Source: Natroniella sp046097105 | GTDB taxonomy: Bacteria > Bacillota > Halanaerobiia > Halobacteroidales > Halobacteroidaceae | DNA: 64,000 nucleotides | Direction of reading: 5' to 3' | Assembly: GCF_046097105.1 (NCBI RefSeq) | Contig: NZ_CP175562.1 | Coordinates: 1-64,000 of the forward strand | Part shown: positions 56,131 through 64,000 of the stretch, one piece after another | Layout of the letters: each line of letters opens with the position of its first letter | Numbering within the stretch: position 1 is the first letter of the stretch | Made by a program: the position numbers and the translations under genes | Notes under the pieces: model-generated | What the model was told of the DNA's origin: nothing | Database searches by the model: none | The model's input: the letters and a program-made list of their open reading frames with translations, nothing else

Positions 56131-56954
56131 GTCATAATTATGATTCAGATTCAAGCGTTGATAATTATTCTTTAAAAGATATAAATTTTACAATTGAACG
56201 AGGAGAATTTCTTGGTTTGATAGGACATACTGGTTCAGGGAAATCGACTCTTGTTCAAACATTAAATGGGTTAATTAAGCCTACTACCGGTCAAATCATT
56301 ATTGATGATCAGGATATTACAAAAATTAAGAACTTAAAAGAGGTTAGACGGAGAGTGGGTCTTGTTTTTCAGTATCCTGAACATCAGTTATTTGAGGAGA
56401 CAGTTTTTGCTGATATAGCTTTTGGACCTAGAAATTTAGGGTTAACTGAACAAAAGGTTGAACAGCAGGTGAAAAATGCTTTAGAGATAGTAAGTTTAGA
56501 CTATCAATTTTTTAAAGATAGATCTCCTTTTAAATTATCTGGTGGACAACAAAGAAGAGTAGCTATTGCTGGTGTATTAGCCATGGAGCCAGAAATTTTA
56601 ATTTTAGATGAACCAACTGCTGGATTAGATCCTAAAACTAGGCAAGAAATAATAGCTGAAATTGTTGCCTTGCAACAAAGAACTTCGTTGACAATTATTT
56701 TGATTTCTCATCGGATGGAAGAAATTGCACGTCTAGCCGATAGAATTTTAGTTTTAGATGAAGGAGAACTAGTCTTAAATGGGACATCTGAAGAAGTATT
56801 TCAGCAGCAAGGGTTTTTAGAAAATATTGGCTTAGGAGTACCACAAATCACAGAAGTGTTAATGAAATTAAAAAATAAAGGCAATAAGATAGCTACTGAT
56901 ATCTTTACCATTGAAGAAGCTGAACAAGAAATATTAAAGTTAATGCGAGGGTAA
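56106..56954 (+). CDS. ecfA2: ECF transporter ATP-binding protein EcfA2
   Basis: A 282-residue second ATPase of the module. Walker A GHTGSGKST, Q-loop FQYPEHQLFEETV, signature LSGGQQRR and Walker B ILILDEPTAGLDPKT, with switch His in LISHRMEE. The YPEHQLFEE wording is typical for EcfA2 rather than EcfA1. It starts inside ecfA1, giving translational coupling, and ends four bases before ecfT. Confidence 0.95.
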   Translation: MLLEVKELSHNYDSDSSVDNYSLKDINFTIERGEFLGLIGHTGSGKSTLVQTLNGLIKPTTGQIIIDDQDITKIKNLKEVRRRVGLVFQYPEHQLFEETVFADIAFGPRNLGLTEQKVEQQVKNALEIVSLDYQFFKDRSPFKLSGGQQRRVAIAGVLAMEPEILILDEPTAGLDPKTRQEIIAEIVALQQRTSLTIILISHRMEEIARLADRILVLDEGELVLNGTSEEVFQQQGFLENIGLGVPQITEVLMKLKNKGNKIATDIFTIEEAEQEILKLMRG

Positions 56955-56958
56955 AATA

Positions 56959-57753
56959 ATGTTAGATGATATTATGATTGGCCAGTATATTGAAAGAGAT
57001 TCAGTAGTTCATAAATCTGATCCAAGAACCAAAATTTTAGTTGTAATGCTCTTTATTATTACTGTATTTTTAATTAACACATTTAGTGGTTATTTTATTT
57101 TGGCTGGTTTTATTTGCTTAGCAGCTATGATATCTAAAATTAATTTGAATCTAATTATAAAGAGTATTAAACCTTTGACATTTATTATTTTATTTACTTT
57201 GGTAATTCATTTGTTTATGACTAGAGGTGGGGAGGTATTATGGCAGTGGAGATTTTTAAGGATTGAAGAAGAGGGATTGAGGTTGGGATTATTTATGATC
57301 TTACGCTTAATCTTTTTAATTACATTTACTTCGTTGCTGACCTTAACGACTTCTCCTTTAGAATTAACGGATGGATTGGAAAGGTTATTAAATCCTTTTA
57401 AAAGAATTGGAGTGCCTGCCCATGAATTAGCAATGATGATGACCATTGCTTTAAGGTTTATTCCTACTTTATTAGAGGAAGCACAAAAAATAATGAATGC
57501 TCAAAAAGCTAGAGGAGCTGATTTTGAAAGTGGTAATTTAATTAAAAAGGCCAAAAGTTTAATTCCACTACTTGTTCCTTTATTTATTAATGCTTTTAGA
57601 AGAGCTGATGATTTAGCTTTAGCTATGGAATCAAGGTGTTATCGTGGAGGAGAAAATAGAACAAGAATGAATGTATTAGTGTTATCCACAAGGGACTATT
57701 TAATAATGGCAATCAGCTTGATTTATTTAGGATTAGTAGCTATCTTATTATAA
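56959..57753 (+). CDS. ecfT: ECF transporter transmembrane protein EcfT
   Basis: A 264-residue membrane protein with about five to six helices. SDPRTKILVVMLFIITVFL is typical of the N-terminus. Two coupling motifs for the ATPases are seen in AQKARGADFE (ARG) and AMESRCYRGGENRTR (SRxY-type). It completes the A1-A2-T module. truA follows after 13 bases and is likely cotranscribed, as in Bacillus. Confidence 0.95.
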   Translation: MLDDIMIGQYIERDSVVHKSDPRTKILVVMLFIITVFLINTFSGYFILAGFICLAAMISKINLNLIIKSIKPLTFIILFTLVIHLFMTRGGEVLWQWRFLRIEEEGLRLGLFMILRLIFLITFTSLLTLTTSPLELTDGLERLLNPFKRIGVPAHELAMMMTIALRFIPTLLEEAQKIMNAQKARGADFESGNLIKKAKSLIPLLVPLFINAFRRADDLALAMESRCYRGGENRTRMNVLVLSTRDYLIMAISLIYLGLVAILL

Positions 57754-57766
57754 TGGAGTTGAAGGG

Positions 57767-58507
57767 ATGCGAAATTTAAAATGTACTGTTACTTATGATG
57801 GTACAAGTTATCATGGGTTTCAACGCCAAAATAATGCAGTAACTATTCAAGGAGAAATAGAGAAGGCATTACAGAAGTTGATTAAAAAAGAAGTTAAGAT
57901 TATTGGGGCTAGTAGGACTGATGCTAAAGTTCATGCTCAAGGACAAGTCTTTAATTGTCAAATTGAATCTTCAATTCCAACTGAGCGTTTTGCTTTGGCA
58001 TTAAATACTAAATTACCTGCTGATATTGTAGTAACTGATGCTTATGAAGTTGATCCTGAATTTCATTCGAGATATAATAGTACAGGAAAATTATATCATT
58101 ATCAAATTTATAATCGAGAGTTTCCTTCTCCATTTTCACGAAATTATACTTATCATATTAGTCATAAATTAGATTTGGAGGCAATGAGAGAAGGAGCACA
58201 GTACTTAGTGGGGGAATATGATTTTTCTTCTTTTCAGGCGGCAGGTTGTAGTGCTAGAAGTCCAGTTCGCCAAATTTATGAACTAGAGATTAGTGTTAAT
58301 TTAACGGCCCCTTTAATAACTATATCTATTAAAGGAAGTGGCTTTTTATATAATATGGTAAGGATTATTGTTGGCACTTTAGTTGAAGTTGCTAAGGGCA
58401 AAAAAAAGCCAATCTGGGTAAAAGAAGTATTATTAGCTCAAGATCGTAGCCTTGCGGGCCCTACTGCTCCTGCTTGTGGACTATCATTAATTAAAGTAAA
58501 TTATTAA
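57767..58507 (+). CDS. truA: TruA, tRNA pseudouridine(38-40) synthase
   Basis: A 246-residue enzyme that modifies the tRNA anticodon stem. The catalytic Asp lies in GASRTDAKVHAQGQV (about 45-59), and YHYQIYNREFPSPF and GSGFLYNMVRIIVGTLVEV are other family marks. GTTGAAGGG precedes ATG. The ecfA1-ecfA2-ecfT-truA-rplM-rpsI order is common in Bacillota. Confidence 0.96.
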   Translation: MRNLKCTVTYDGTSYHGFQRQNNAVTIQGEIEKALQKLIKKEVKIIGASRTDAKVHAQGQVFNCQIESSIPTERFALALNTKLPADIVVTDAYEVDPEFHSRYNSTGKLYHYQIYNREFPSPFSRNYTYHISHKLDLEAMREGAQYLVGEYDFSSFQAAGCSARSPVRQIYELEISVNLTAPLITISIKGSGFLYNMVRIIVGTLVEVAKGKKKPIWVKEVLLAQDRSLAGPTAPACGLSLIKVNY

Positions 58508-58520
58508 CTGTTAAAAATTC

Positions 58521-58549
58521 TTGACAGTAATGGTTTGGTGTAATAAAAT
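58521..58549 (+). promoter_or_regulatory. Sigma-A promoter of rplM-rpsI
   Basis: A perfect TTGACA (58521-58526), a 17-bp spacer and TAAAAT (58544-58549), just after truA. Confidence 0.8.
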
Positions 58550-58575
58550 AGATGTGTATATGTTTGAGATTTACC

Positions 58576-58593
58576 ACTGACGCCCCGGTCAGT
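58576..58593 (+). promoter_or_regulatory. Hairpin in the rplM leader
   Basis: ACTGAC (58576-58581) pairs with GTCAGT (58588-58593) around a GC-rich loop GCCCCG, in the short leader before rplM. It may belong to an L13 autoregulatory leader; I cannot confirm that from memory of the family. Confidence 0.4.
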
Positions 58594-58637
58594 TCTTAAT
58601 AATAGATAAATAAATTAAGTTGTAAGGAGGGAAAGTT

Positions 58638-59066
58638 ATGAGCACATATATGGCAAAACCAGAAGAAATTGATAGAGAATGGCATATTGTAGATGTTGAG
58701 GGTAAGACTTTAGGTAGAGTTGCCTCAGAAATTGCAAAAGTTTTACGAGGGAAGCATAAGCCAATTTATACACCACATGTTGATACTGGAGATTATGTAA
58801 TTGTAATTAATGCTGAGCAAGTTCATTTGACTGGTAATAAACTAGAACAAAAATTATATCATAAGCACTCTAGATATCCTGGTGGATTGAAGTCTACACC
58901 ATATGGTGAATTATTAAAAAAGAAACCTGAATTGGTAATAGAGCATGCTGTAAAAGGAATGTTACCTAAAAATAGACTAGGACGAAAAATGTTAAAGAAA
59001 TTAAAGGTTTATGCTGGAGATGAGCATCCACATCAAGCTCAACAACCTAAAGAATTAGAATTATAA
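58638..59066 (+). CDS. rplM: 50S ribosomal protein L13
   Basis: A 142-residue early assembly protein. It has REWHIVDVEGKTLGRVASEI (about 13-32), RGKHKPIYTPHVDTGDYVIV and the KLYHKHSRYPGGLKS segment, with MLPKNRLGRKMLKKLKVYAG near the end. AAGGAGGG precedes ATG. A leader hairpin and its own promoter lie upstream. rpsI follows after 21 bases. Confidence 0.98.
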   Translation: MSTYMAKPEEIDREWHIVDVEGKTLGRVASEIAKVLRGKHKPIYTPHVDTGDYVIVINAEQVHLTGNKLEQKLYHKHSRYPGGLKSTPYGELLKKKPELVIEHAVKGMLPKNRLGRKMLKKLKVYAGDEHPHQAQQPKELEL

Positions 59067-59087
59067 TACTGGAAGGAGGAATTTTTT

Positions 59088-59483
59088 ATGGCAGCAGAGG
59101 TTGAATACTTAGGAACTGGACGAAGAAAGACTTCAACTGCACGTGTTAGATTGATCCCTGGTGATGGTAAAATTATTGTTAATAATAAACCTTTATCTGA
59201 TTATTTTGGTAGAGATGTACTAGAGCAAATTGTAAAGCAACCGTTAGAAGCAACTGGAACTTTAGGAGAGTTTGATATAATCGTTAAAGCTGAAGGTGGT
59301 GGAACTTCAGGTCAAGCTGGAGCTATTCGTCATGGAATTGCTCGTGCGTTATTAGAAACTGAAGGAGAATATCGTGATGCACTTAAAAAGCATGGTTTCT
59401 TAACTAGAGATCCGAGAATGAAAGAACGTAAAAAGTATGGACGTAAGAAAGCACGTAAGTCACCACAGTTTTCAAAAAGATAA
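59088..59483 (+). CDS. rpsI: 30S ribosomal protein S9
   Basis: A 131-residue protein whose basic C-terminal tail (KARKSPQFSKR) reaches the P-site tRNA. It has YLGTGRRKTSTARVRLIPGD near the start and GQAGAIRHGIARALL (about 75-89). GGAAGGAGG lies upstream. A terminator follows. Confidence 0.98.
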   Translation: MAAEVEYLGTGRRKTSTARVRLIPGDGKIIVNNKPLSDYFGRDVLEQIVKQPLEATGTLGEFDIIVKAEGGGTSGQAGAIRHGIARALLETEGEYRDALKKHGFLTRDPRMKERKKYGRKKARKSPQFSKR

Positions 59484-59496
59484 TTTTATTTATGAT

Positions 59497-59525
59497 AAGG
59501 AAGGGGTCAGCTCTTCCTTTTTCTT
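59497..59525 (+). terminator. Terminator after rpsI
   Basis: AAGGAAGGG (59497-59505) with CTCTTCCTT (59511-59519), nine pairs with one G-T, followed by a T-rich TTTTCTT. Confidence 0.8.
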
Positions 59526-59557
59526 ATGCATATACAATTTGGTAGTTAATAAGAGCG

Positions 59558-59600
59558 TTGAATATTTAATATTGAATGATGAATAATTAAAAAATAGGAA
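59558..59600. repeat. Partial relative of the rRNA-spacer repeat
   Basis: The words TTGAATATTTAATATTGAAT and GATGAATAATTAAA echo the left arms of the rRNA-spacer repeats (ATTGAATAATTAAAG). There is no matching right arm, so it may be a decayed or half copy. Confidence 0.35.
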
Positions 59601-59637
59601 AGAATAGTAGGGATAATTTATAAAAAGGAGTGATAAG

Positions 59638-61047
59638 ATGAGTGGGACAGTTTTTGCTGGCTTGGCACCTCATCCCCCAATTTTAGTGCCTGAAATAGGT
59701 CTTAATAGTTTAGAAGAAATTGAAGAAACAAAAGAAAGTATGGAACGATTTGCTAAGGAAATTAAAGAGTCAGATCCAGATTTGATTATCACTATTAGCC
59801 CTCACGGTCCTGTCTTTAGGGATGCAATTAGTATCTTGAGTACTCAAGAATTAGTGGGTGATTTTGCACAGTTTGGTCAACCGGATTTGAAGTTTAATTA
59901 TCAGCTGAAGGAAGAATTCACACAGGAAATTATTAAAGCAACTAATAATATAGGTACTACAGTAGCTAGAATTGACCAGGCTGCTGCTGATAAGCTTGAT
60001 ATTGATTTTAAATTGGATCATGGAGTGTTAGTTCCCCTCTATTACTTAGAAGAAGTTGGGGTTGAATTGCCTTTAATACCAATTACGATGGGGATGTTAT
60101 CGTATGAAGAATTATATAAATTTGGCAAGGTAATTCAGATTGTTGCTAAAAAATTCGGCTATAAAGTAGCTGTAATTGCTAGTGGTGATCTATCTCATCG
60201 ATTAACAGCGGATGCTCCAGCAGGTTTTAATCCCCATGGGAGGGAATTCGATGAAGCAGTAGTTGAGTACTTAGATAATTTGGAAGTTGAAGAGTTATTT
60301 AACCTTGATTCTTCTTTAATTGAAAAAGCAGGAGAATGTGGATTAAGACCATTAATCATGATGTTAGGAACTATTGATGGGTTAGATGTAGAAGGAGGAG
60401 TGTTGTCCTATCAAGGACCTTTTGGGGTTGGCTATGCAGTAGCTAGTTACCGAGTAAAAGGTGAAAAGGAAGTAGATAGTCTTTTAGAGCAGATTATAGC
60501 TAACAAGAAGGCAAAGTTAGAAGGGGTTAGGAAGAATGAAAGTGAAGTAGTTAGATTGGCCCGGCAAGCAGTAGAAGAGTATGCCAAAAATAAAGAAGTA
60601 ATTGCCCCACCAAGTGAGCTAGATCCAAGGCTAGCAAAGAAGGCGGGTGTTTTTGTATCGCTAAAAAAAGATGAACAATTGCGTGGTTGTATAGGAACTA
60701 CTGAACCAACCCAAGATAATATAGCAGAAGAGGTTATTAATAATGCTTTAAGTGCTGCTTTTAAGGATCCCCGTTTTGAAGCTGTTAACTTAAATGAGTT
60801 AGAAGAACTGACCTATTCAGTAGATATATTAGGAGAACCAAAAGAGGTAGAGAACATCCAACAGCTTGATCCTAAAAAGTATGGGGTAATCGTAAAGCAA
60901 GGTGATCGAACTGGTCTGTTATTGCCTGATTTAGAAGGGGTTGATACTGCCGCTAAGCAGGTTGAAATTGCTAAGAGAAAGGCTGGAATTACTCTTAATG
61001 AAGCTGATGTTGAACTAATGCGTTTTAAAGTAACTAGATATACTTAA
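59638..61047 (+). CDS. Fused Memo-AMMECR1 protein (AmmeMemoRadiSam A+B)
   Basis: A 469-residue protein made of two families. Residues about 1-275 are Memo-like (class III extradiol dioxygenase fold), with His12 in APHPPI, His56 in SPHGP, His128 in LDHGVLVPLYY and Cys234 in ECGLRPL as possible metal ligands. Residues about 295-469 are AMMECR1, with the invariant LRGCIG at 348-353 and DPRF near 377. The two are known as partners of a radical-SAM enzyme in the 'AmmeMemoRadiSam' set, whose product is unknown. That enzyme is the next gene. AAAGGAGTG precedes ATG. Confidence 0.93.
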   Translation: MSGTVFAGLAPHPPILVPEIGLNSLEEIEETKESMERFAKEIKESDPDLIITISPHGPVFRDAISILSTQELVGDFAQFGQPDLKFNYQLKEEFTQEIIKATNNIGTTVARIDQAAADKLDIDFKLDHGVLVPLYYLEEVGVELPLIPITMGMLSYEELYKFGKVIQIVAKKFGYKVAVIASGDLSHRLTADAPAGFNPHGREFDEAVVEYLDNLEVEELFNLDSSLIEKAGECGLRPLIMMLGTIDGLDVEGGVLSYQGPFGVGYAVASYRVKGEKEVDSLLEQIIANKKAKLEGVRKNESEVVRLARQAVEEYAKNKEVIAPPSELDPRLAKKAGVFVSLKKDEQLRGCIGTTEPTQDNIAEEVINNALSAAFKDPRFEAVNLNELEELTYSVDILGEPKEVENIQQLDPKKYGVIVKQGDRTGLLLPDLEGVDTAAKQVEIAKRKAGITLNEADVELMRFKVTRYT

Positions 61048-61152
61048 AAATAGTTGATGGTGTATAGTTGAAAATCTAAAACTTAGTTGCTTATGCTCTT
61101 AAGATGTTGGTTTTTAACTGTAAGTTGTTAACTTAAAAAAAGGGGGCTGAAG

Positions 61153-62133
61153 GTGAAGGAAGCATTATATTATAAACAGGAAGGTGATTTAATTAGATGT
61201 CAACTCTGTCCTCATGTTTGCTTATTAGCAGAAGGTGAGCAGGGGGAGTGTCAGGTAAGAGAAGTTAAGGAGGGGAAGGTACGGACAATTAATTACCAGC
61301 GGGTTAGTGCTGTGGCTATGGACCCAATTGAGAAAAAGCCTCTGTTTCATTTTCAGCCTGGGAGTCGAATTCTTTCTTTGGGAACAGTAGGGTGTAATCT
61401 AAAATGTAAGTTCTGCCAAAATTATAGAATTGCTCATGAACCTAGAACAGAGACTGAGCAACTTTCTTCCCAGCAGGCTGTCGAATTAGCCTTAAATAAG
61501 GATTCAATTGGGTTGGCTTATACTTATTCAGAGCCATTAGTCTGGTATGAGTATGTTCTAAAGACGGCAAAGTTGGCCCATAAGGAAGGTTTGAAGAATG
61601 TTTTAATTACGAATGGAATGATTAACCCCCAACCATTACAAGAATTATTACCGTATATTGATGCTATTAATCTGGATTTTAAGTCTTTTACGGATGATTT
61701 TTATCAAGAGATTTGTGGAGGAAAATTAACCCCAGTTAAGAGAACCGTTGAATTAATCTACCAAACTACTCTATTAGAGATTACTACCTTATTGATTCCT
61801 GGGTTAAATGATTCTGAAGAAGAGATTAAGCAATTGGTTGATTGGATAGCAGGTTTTGATTGTCAGATTCCACTTCATTTGGCCCGTTATTTTCCTCGTT
61901 ATCAGTTAGATAAAGAACCTACTTCGATAGAAAAGTTATTAGAAGCAAAAAGTGTAGCAGAAAAGTATCTTGACTATGTTTATTTAGGAAATATTTCTGA
62001 TAATCAACATCGAATTACATACTGTCCTGACTGTAAATATCCAGTTATTAAGAGAAATTATAATCAAGTACAGATTGATTTAGTAAAGCAAAGATGTCCA
62101 GAATGTGGAACAAAGATTAAAGTCAGTTTATAA
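61153..62133 (+). CDS. amrS: AmmeMemoRadiSam-type radical SAM enzyme
   Basis: A 326-residue relative of pyruvate formate-lyase activating enzyme. The [4Fe-4S] motif CNLKCKFC uses Cys81, Cys85 and Cys88. Four more cysteines at the N-terminus (16, 19, 23, 33) and CPDC/CPEC pairs at the C-terminus could hold extra metal centres. YTYSEPLVWYEYV and GLKNVLITNGMINPQPL fit the family. The start is GTG, after AGGGGG. It lies 105 bases after the Memo-AMMECR1 gene; that gap holds nothing clear. The substrate is unknown. Confidence 0.92.
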   Translation: MKEALYYKQEGDLIRCQLCPHVCLLAEGEQGECQVREVKEGKVRTINYQRVSAVAMDPIEKKPLFHFQPGSRILSLGTVGCNLKCKFCQNYRIAHEPRTETEQLSSQQAVELALNKDSIGLAYTYSEPLVWYEYVLKTAKLAHKEGLKNVLITNGMINPQPLQELLPYIDAINLDFKSFTDDFYQEICGGKLTPVKRTVELIYQTTLLEITTLLIPGLNDSEEEIKQLVDWIAGFDCQIPLHLARYFPRYQLDKEPTSIEKLLEAKSVAEKYLDYVYLGNISDNQHRITYCPDCKYPVIKRNYNQVQIDLVKQRCPECGTKIKVSL

Positions 62134-62134
62134 T

Positions 62135-62848
62135 TTAAAATTGCCAGTTAGAAAATGAAAATAGATAGAGAGTTAAGCTAGCTTGATATGTAGAGCGAAA
62201 GATTATTGATGCTAGTAAAGAATTTGTTTTATGGTAAAGGTAAGTTGTAATTAATCCCATTATAAAATGGAGTAATAAACTACTCAGTCTAAAATCTAAA
62301 TAACTGACTGTATAATAAATTAGGCTGATAATGAAGCCCAACCTGAGACCATAAAACTTTTTAAATTGATAATAAATAAAACCTCTATAAAATAGTTCTT
62401 TACTAAAGGCAGGAAATAAATAGGCAATAAAGAGTAGTAAAAAGTAAAGCAGACTTAAAGCTAACTGATCTAAATCGGTAATTATGATTAAGGGAGTAAT
62501 GTGTTCTGCCGTTAAGATTAAGTGAATAATAATTATTCCAATAAAAAATGGGTTGCTTATCTTTAACCCAAGCTTCAGACTGTTAAAAAAATTATCAAAA
62601 TTAATCCCTAGCTCTACAAAGGATAACTCATAAATCATTGTAGTCCAGTATAATAAACAAGAGACGAATAGACCTTGTCCAATGATATTAAAGATTAAAA
62701 AATATATTTCTTTCATATAAGGTAATTTATCAGGGGAAGTATAACTTTGGAAAAATATGATTAAAAAATTGATCAAATACCAGATCGACTGTGCTTTGAT
62801 TAAATCGATTAAAGGTAATTTATTCTTTTTGTTATCTGTTTTGTGCAT
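62135..62848 (-). CDS. CPBP-like integral membrane protein, catalytic residues mostly lost
   Basis: A 237-residue hydrophobic protein with about seven membrane segments. The C-terminal half looks like CPBP (CAAX protease / bacteriocin-processing) family: FSKELFYRGFIYYQF corresponds to the EExxxRG motif but has Lys150 for the first Glu. No His is found in the second motif (IYYTVSYLD), and the last motif HxxxN reads RSTYQ (Arg218, Gln222). Only Glu151 and Arg155 of the core remain. GGAGGG precedes ATG on the minus strand. It is convergent with amrS, ending one base from its stop, and divergent from ilvD. Function unknown. Confidence 0.7.
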   Translation of the reverse strand: MHKTDNKKNKLPLIDLIKAQSIWYLINFLIIFFQSYTSPDKLPYMKEIYFLIFNIIGQGLFVSCLLYWTTMIYELSFVELGINFDNFFNSLKLGLKISNPFFIGIIIIHLILTAEHITPLIIITDLDQLALSLLYFLLLFIAYLFPAFSKELFYRGFIYYQFKKFYGLRLGFIISLIYYTVSYLDFRLSSLLLHFIMGLITTYLYHKTNSLLASIIFRSTYQASLTLYLFSFSNWQF

Positions 62849-62957
62849 AATAACCCTCCATATTATAAGTGCTATAATTATTCATTGAACAATTGTAATA
62901 ATTTTCCTGGATGTTTTTTAAAATACTTTGTTAAAAAAAAGAATATTGCTTATTGGT

Positions 62958-62985
62958 TTGATTTTTGTTAGAATATATTTAAAAT
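62958..62985 (+). promoter_or_regulatory. Possible ilvD promoter
   Basis: TTGATT (62958-62963), a 16-bp spacer and TAAAAT (62980-62985), about 70 bases before the ilvD start. No T-box or leucine-type attenuator is visible in the short leader. Confidence 0.5.
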
Positions 62986-63055
62986 TAATAGAAAGTAGAT
63001 AATATTAATCTTAATGATGTTATAAATTATAAAGTAGTTACAGAGGAGGAAGAAT

Positions 63056-64000
63056 ATGAGAAGTGAGAAGGTAACTAAAAAAGTTGATAGTGCACCACAA
63101 AGATCATTATTTAAAGCAATGGGGTTGACAGATGAGGAGTTAGAAAAGCCATTGATTGGAGTCTGTAATTCAGTTAATGAGTTGATTCCAGGGCATGTTC
63201 ATTTAGATAAGATCGCTCAAGGTGTTAAGGATGGAGTTAGAATGGCTGGAGGAATACCATTAGAATTTGGATCAATTGGTGTCTGTGATGGTATAGCAAT
63301 GGGGCATCAAGGTATGCATTATTCGTTAGCTAGTAGAGAATTGATTGCTGATTCTGTAGAGACAATGGTCAAAGCTCATGCTTTAGATGGATTGGTCTTA
63401 ATTCCTAACTGTGATAAGATTGTTCCAGGTATGTTGATGGCAGCAGCTAGATTGAATATTCCTACTGTAGTTGTTAGTGGCGGGCCAATGTTAGCAGGCC
63501 AGCATAAAGGAGAGAATATAGATTTAAAGACCGTTTTTGAAGGAGTAGCAGCGGTTAAAACAGGTCAGATGTCTGAAGAAGAATTATTAGAAATTGAAAA
63601 TAGTGCTTGCCCAAGTTGTGGGTCTTGTGCAGGAATGTTTACTGCTAATTCAATGAATTGTCTAACAGAAGTTTTAGGTTTGGGTTTGCCAGGTAATGGG
63701 ACAATTCCTGCTGTCTATGCAGAGCGAGTAAGACTAGCTAAGCAGGCGGGCCAACAAGTAATGGAACTTTTTGAAAAGGATATTAAACCGTTAGATATTT
63801 TAACTAAAGAAGCTTTTGATAATGCTTTAAAGGTTGATATGGCTTTAGGATGTTCTACTAATACAGCGTTACATCTGCCAGCTATTGCATATGAAGCTGG
63901 GATTGATTTAGATATAGCCTTAATTAATCAATTTAAAGAGGAAGTACCACATTTATGTAGTTTAAGCCCAGCTGGGAAGCATCATATTCAAGATTTGGAT
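63056..64000 (+). CDS. ilvD: Dihydroxy-acid dehydratase, 3' end beyond window
   Basis: The first 315 codons of an enzyme of about 550 residues; the frame is open to the window end. It converts dihydroxy acids to keto acids for valine, isoleucine and pantothenate. Fe-S cluster cysteines are seen in IGVCNSVNELIPGH, LIPNCDKIVPGM and CPSCGSCAGMFTANSMNCL, and GVCDGIAMGHQGM is a family mark. GAGGAGGAAG precedes ATG. The absence of an N-terminal neighbour from the ilv operon inside the window means the rest of the pathway would lie to the right. Confidence 0.95.
   Translation, partial: MRSEKVTKKVDSAPQRSLFKAMGLTDEELEKPLIGVCNSVNELIPGHVHLDKIAQGVKDGVRMAGGIPLEFGSIGVCDGIAMGHQGMHYSLASRELIADSVETMVKAHALDGLVLIPNCDKIVPGMLMAAARLNIPTVVVSGGPMLAGQHKGENIDLKTVFEGVAAVKTGQMSEEELLEIENSACPSCGSCAGMFTANSMNCLTEVLGLGLPGNGTIPAVYAERVRLAKQAGQQVMELFEKDIKPLDILTKEAFDNALKVDMALGCSTNTALHLPAIAYEAGIDLDIALINQFKEEVPHLCSLSPAGKHHIQDLD

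Noticed and set aside
61048..61152. A repeat or promoter in the gap between the Memo-AMMECR1 and radical-SAM genes
   Set aside because: Only loose AT-rich similarity and no convincing stem or -35/-10 pair.

Overview
The window is a core 'housekeeping' segment from a low-GC Gram-positive anaerobe. The 16S/23S genes, the ctsR-mcsA-mcsB-clpC-radA-disA order, the T-box in front of cysES, ThyX instead of ThyA in the neighbourhood and the ECF module after rplQ all point to Bacillota. The overall look fits Halanaerobiales (Halobacteroidaceae-like: Orenia, Halobacteroides, Acetohalobium). That placement is an inference from gene style and order, not from a database match. Almost everything is on the + strand. 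The only minus-strand gene I accept is a small membrane protein at 62135-62848.

Layout. 1-5005: 3' three quarters of a 16S gene, tRNA-Ile, tRNA-Ala, 23S, then tRNA-Asn with no linked 5S, and a terminator; the spacers carry related AT-rich imperfect inverted repeats. 5121-9700: CtsR-controlled heat-shock operon. 9708-15935: radA, disA, carD, a PIN-TRAM membrane protein, ispD, ispF and an unusual CBS-HutP fusion. 15977-23357: gltX, a cysteine T-box leader, cysE, cysS, mrnC, thyX, rlmB, a VanW-G5 protein and sigH. 23440-28714: tRNA-Gly, tRNA-Thr, tuf copy 1, rpmG, tRNA-Trp, secE, nusG, rplK, rplA, an L10 leader, rplJ and rplL. 28740-40118: rpoB, rpoC, rpsL, rpsG, fusA, tuf copy 2. 40154-55273: S10, spc and alpha clusters fused into one run (rpsJ to rplQ). 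55294-59519: ecfA1, ecfA2, ecfT, truA, rplM, rpsI. 59638-62133: a fused Memo-AMMECR1 protein and its radical-SAM partner (AmmeMemoRadiSam set). 62135-62848 (-): active-site-degenerate CPBP-like membrane protein. 63056-64000: start of ilvD, cut by the window edge.

The genes together supply translation (rRNAs, tRNAs, ribosomal proteins, EF-Tu, EF-G, IF-1, GluRS, CysRS), transcription (alpha, beta, beta', sigma-H, NusG), export (SecE, SecY), protein quality control (CtsR/McsAB/ClpC) and genome-integrity signalling (RadA, DisA). Regulation readable from sequence: a CtsR box, a Cys T-box, an L10 leader and a set of near-consensus sigma-A promoters with 17-18 bp spacers.

Most unusual items: the CBS-HutP fusion whose HutP part has lost the expected metal/histidine-binding histidines; the lack of rpmD (L30) in the spc cluster; the rRNA operon without 5S; the Memo-AMMECR1 fusion beside its radical-SAM enzyme; two tuf genes that differ by only about five silent bases; and the CPBP-like protein lacking most catalytic residues. 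I saw no prophage, transposase, CRISPR array or defence island.
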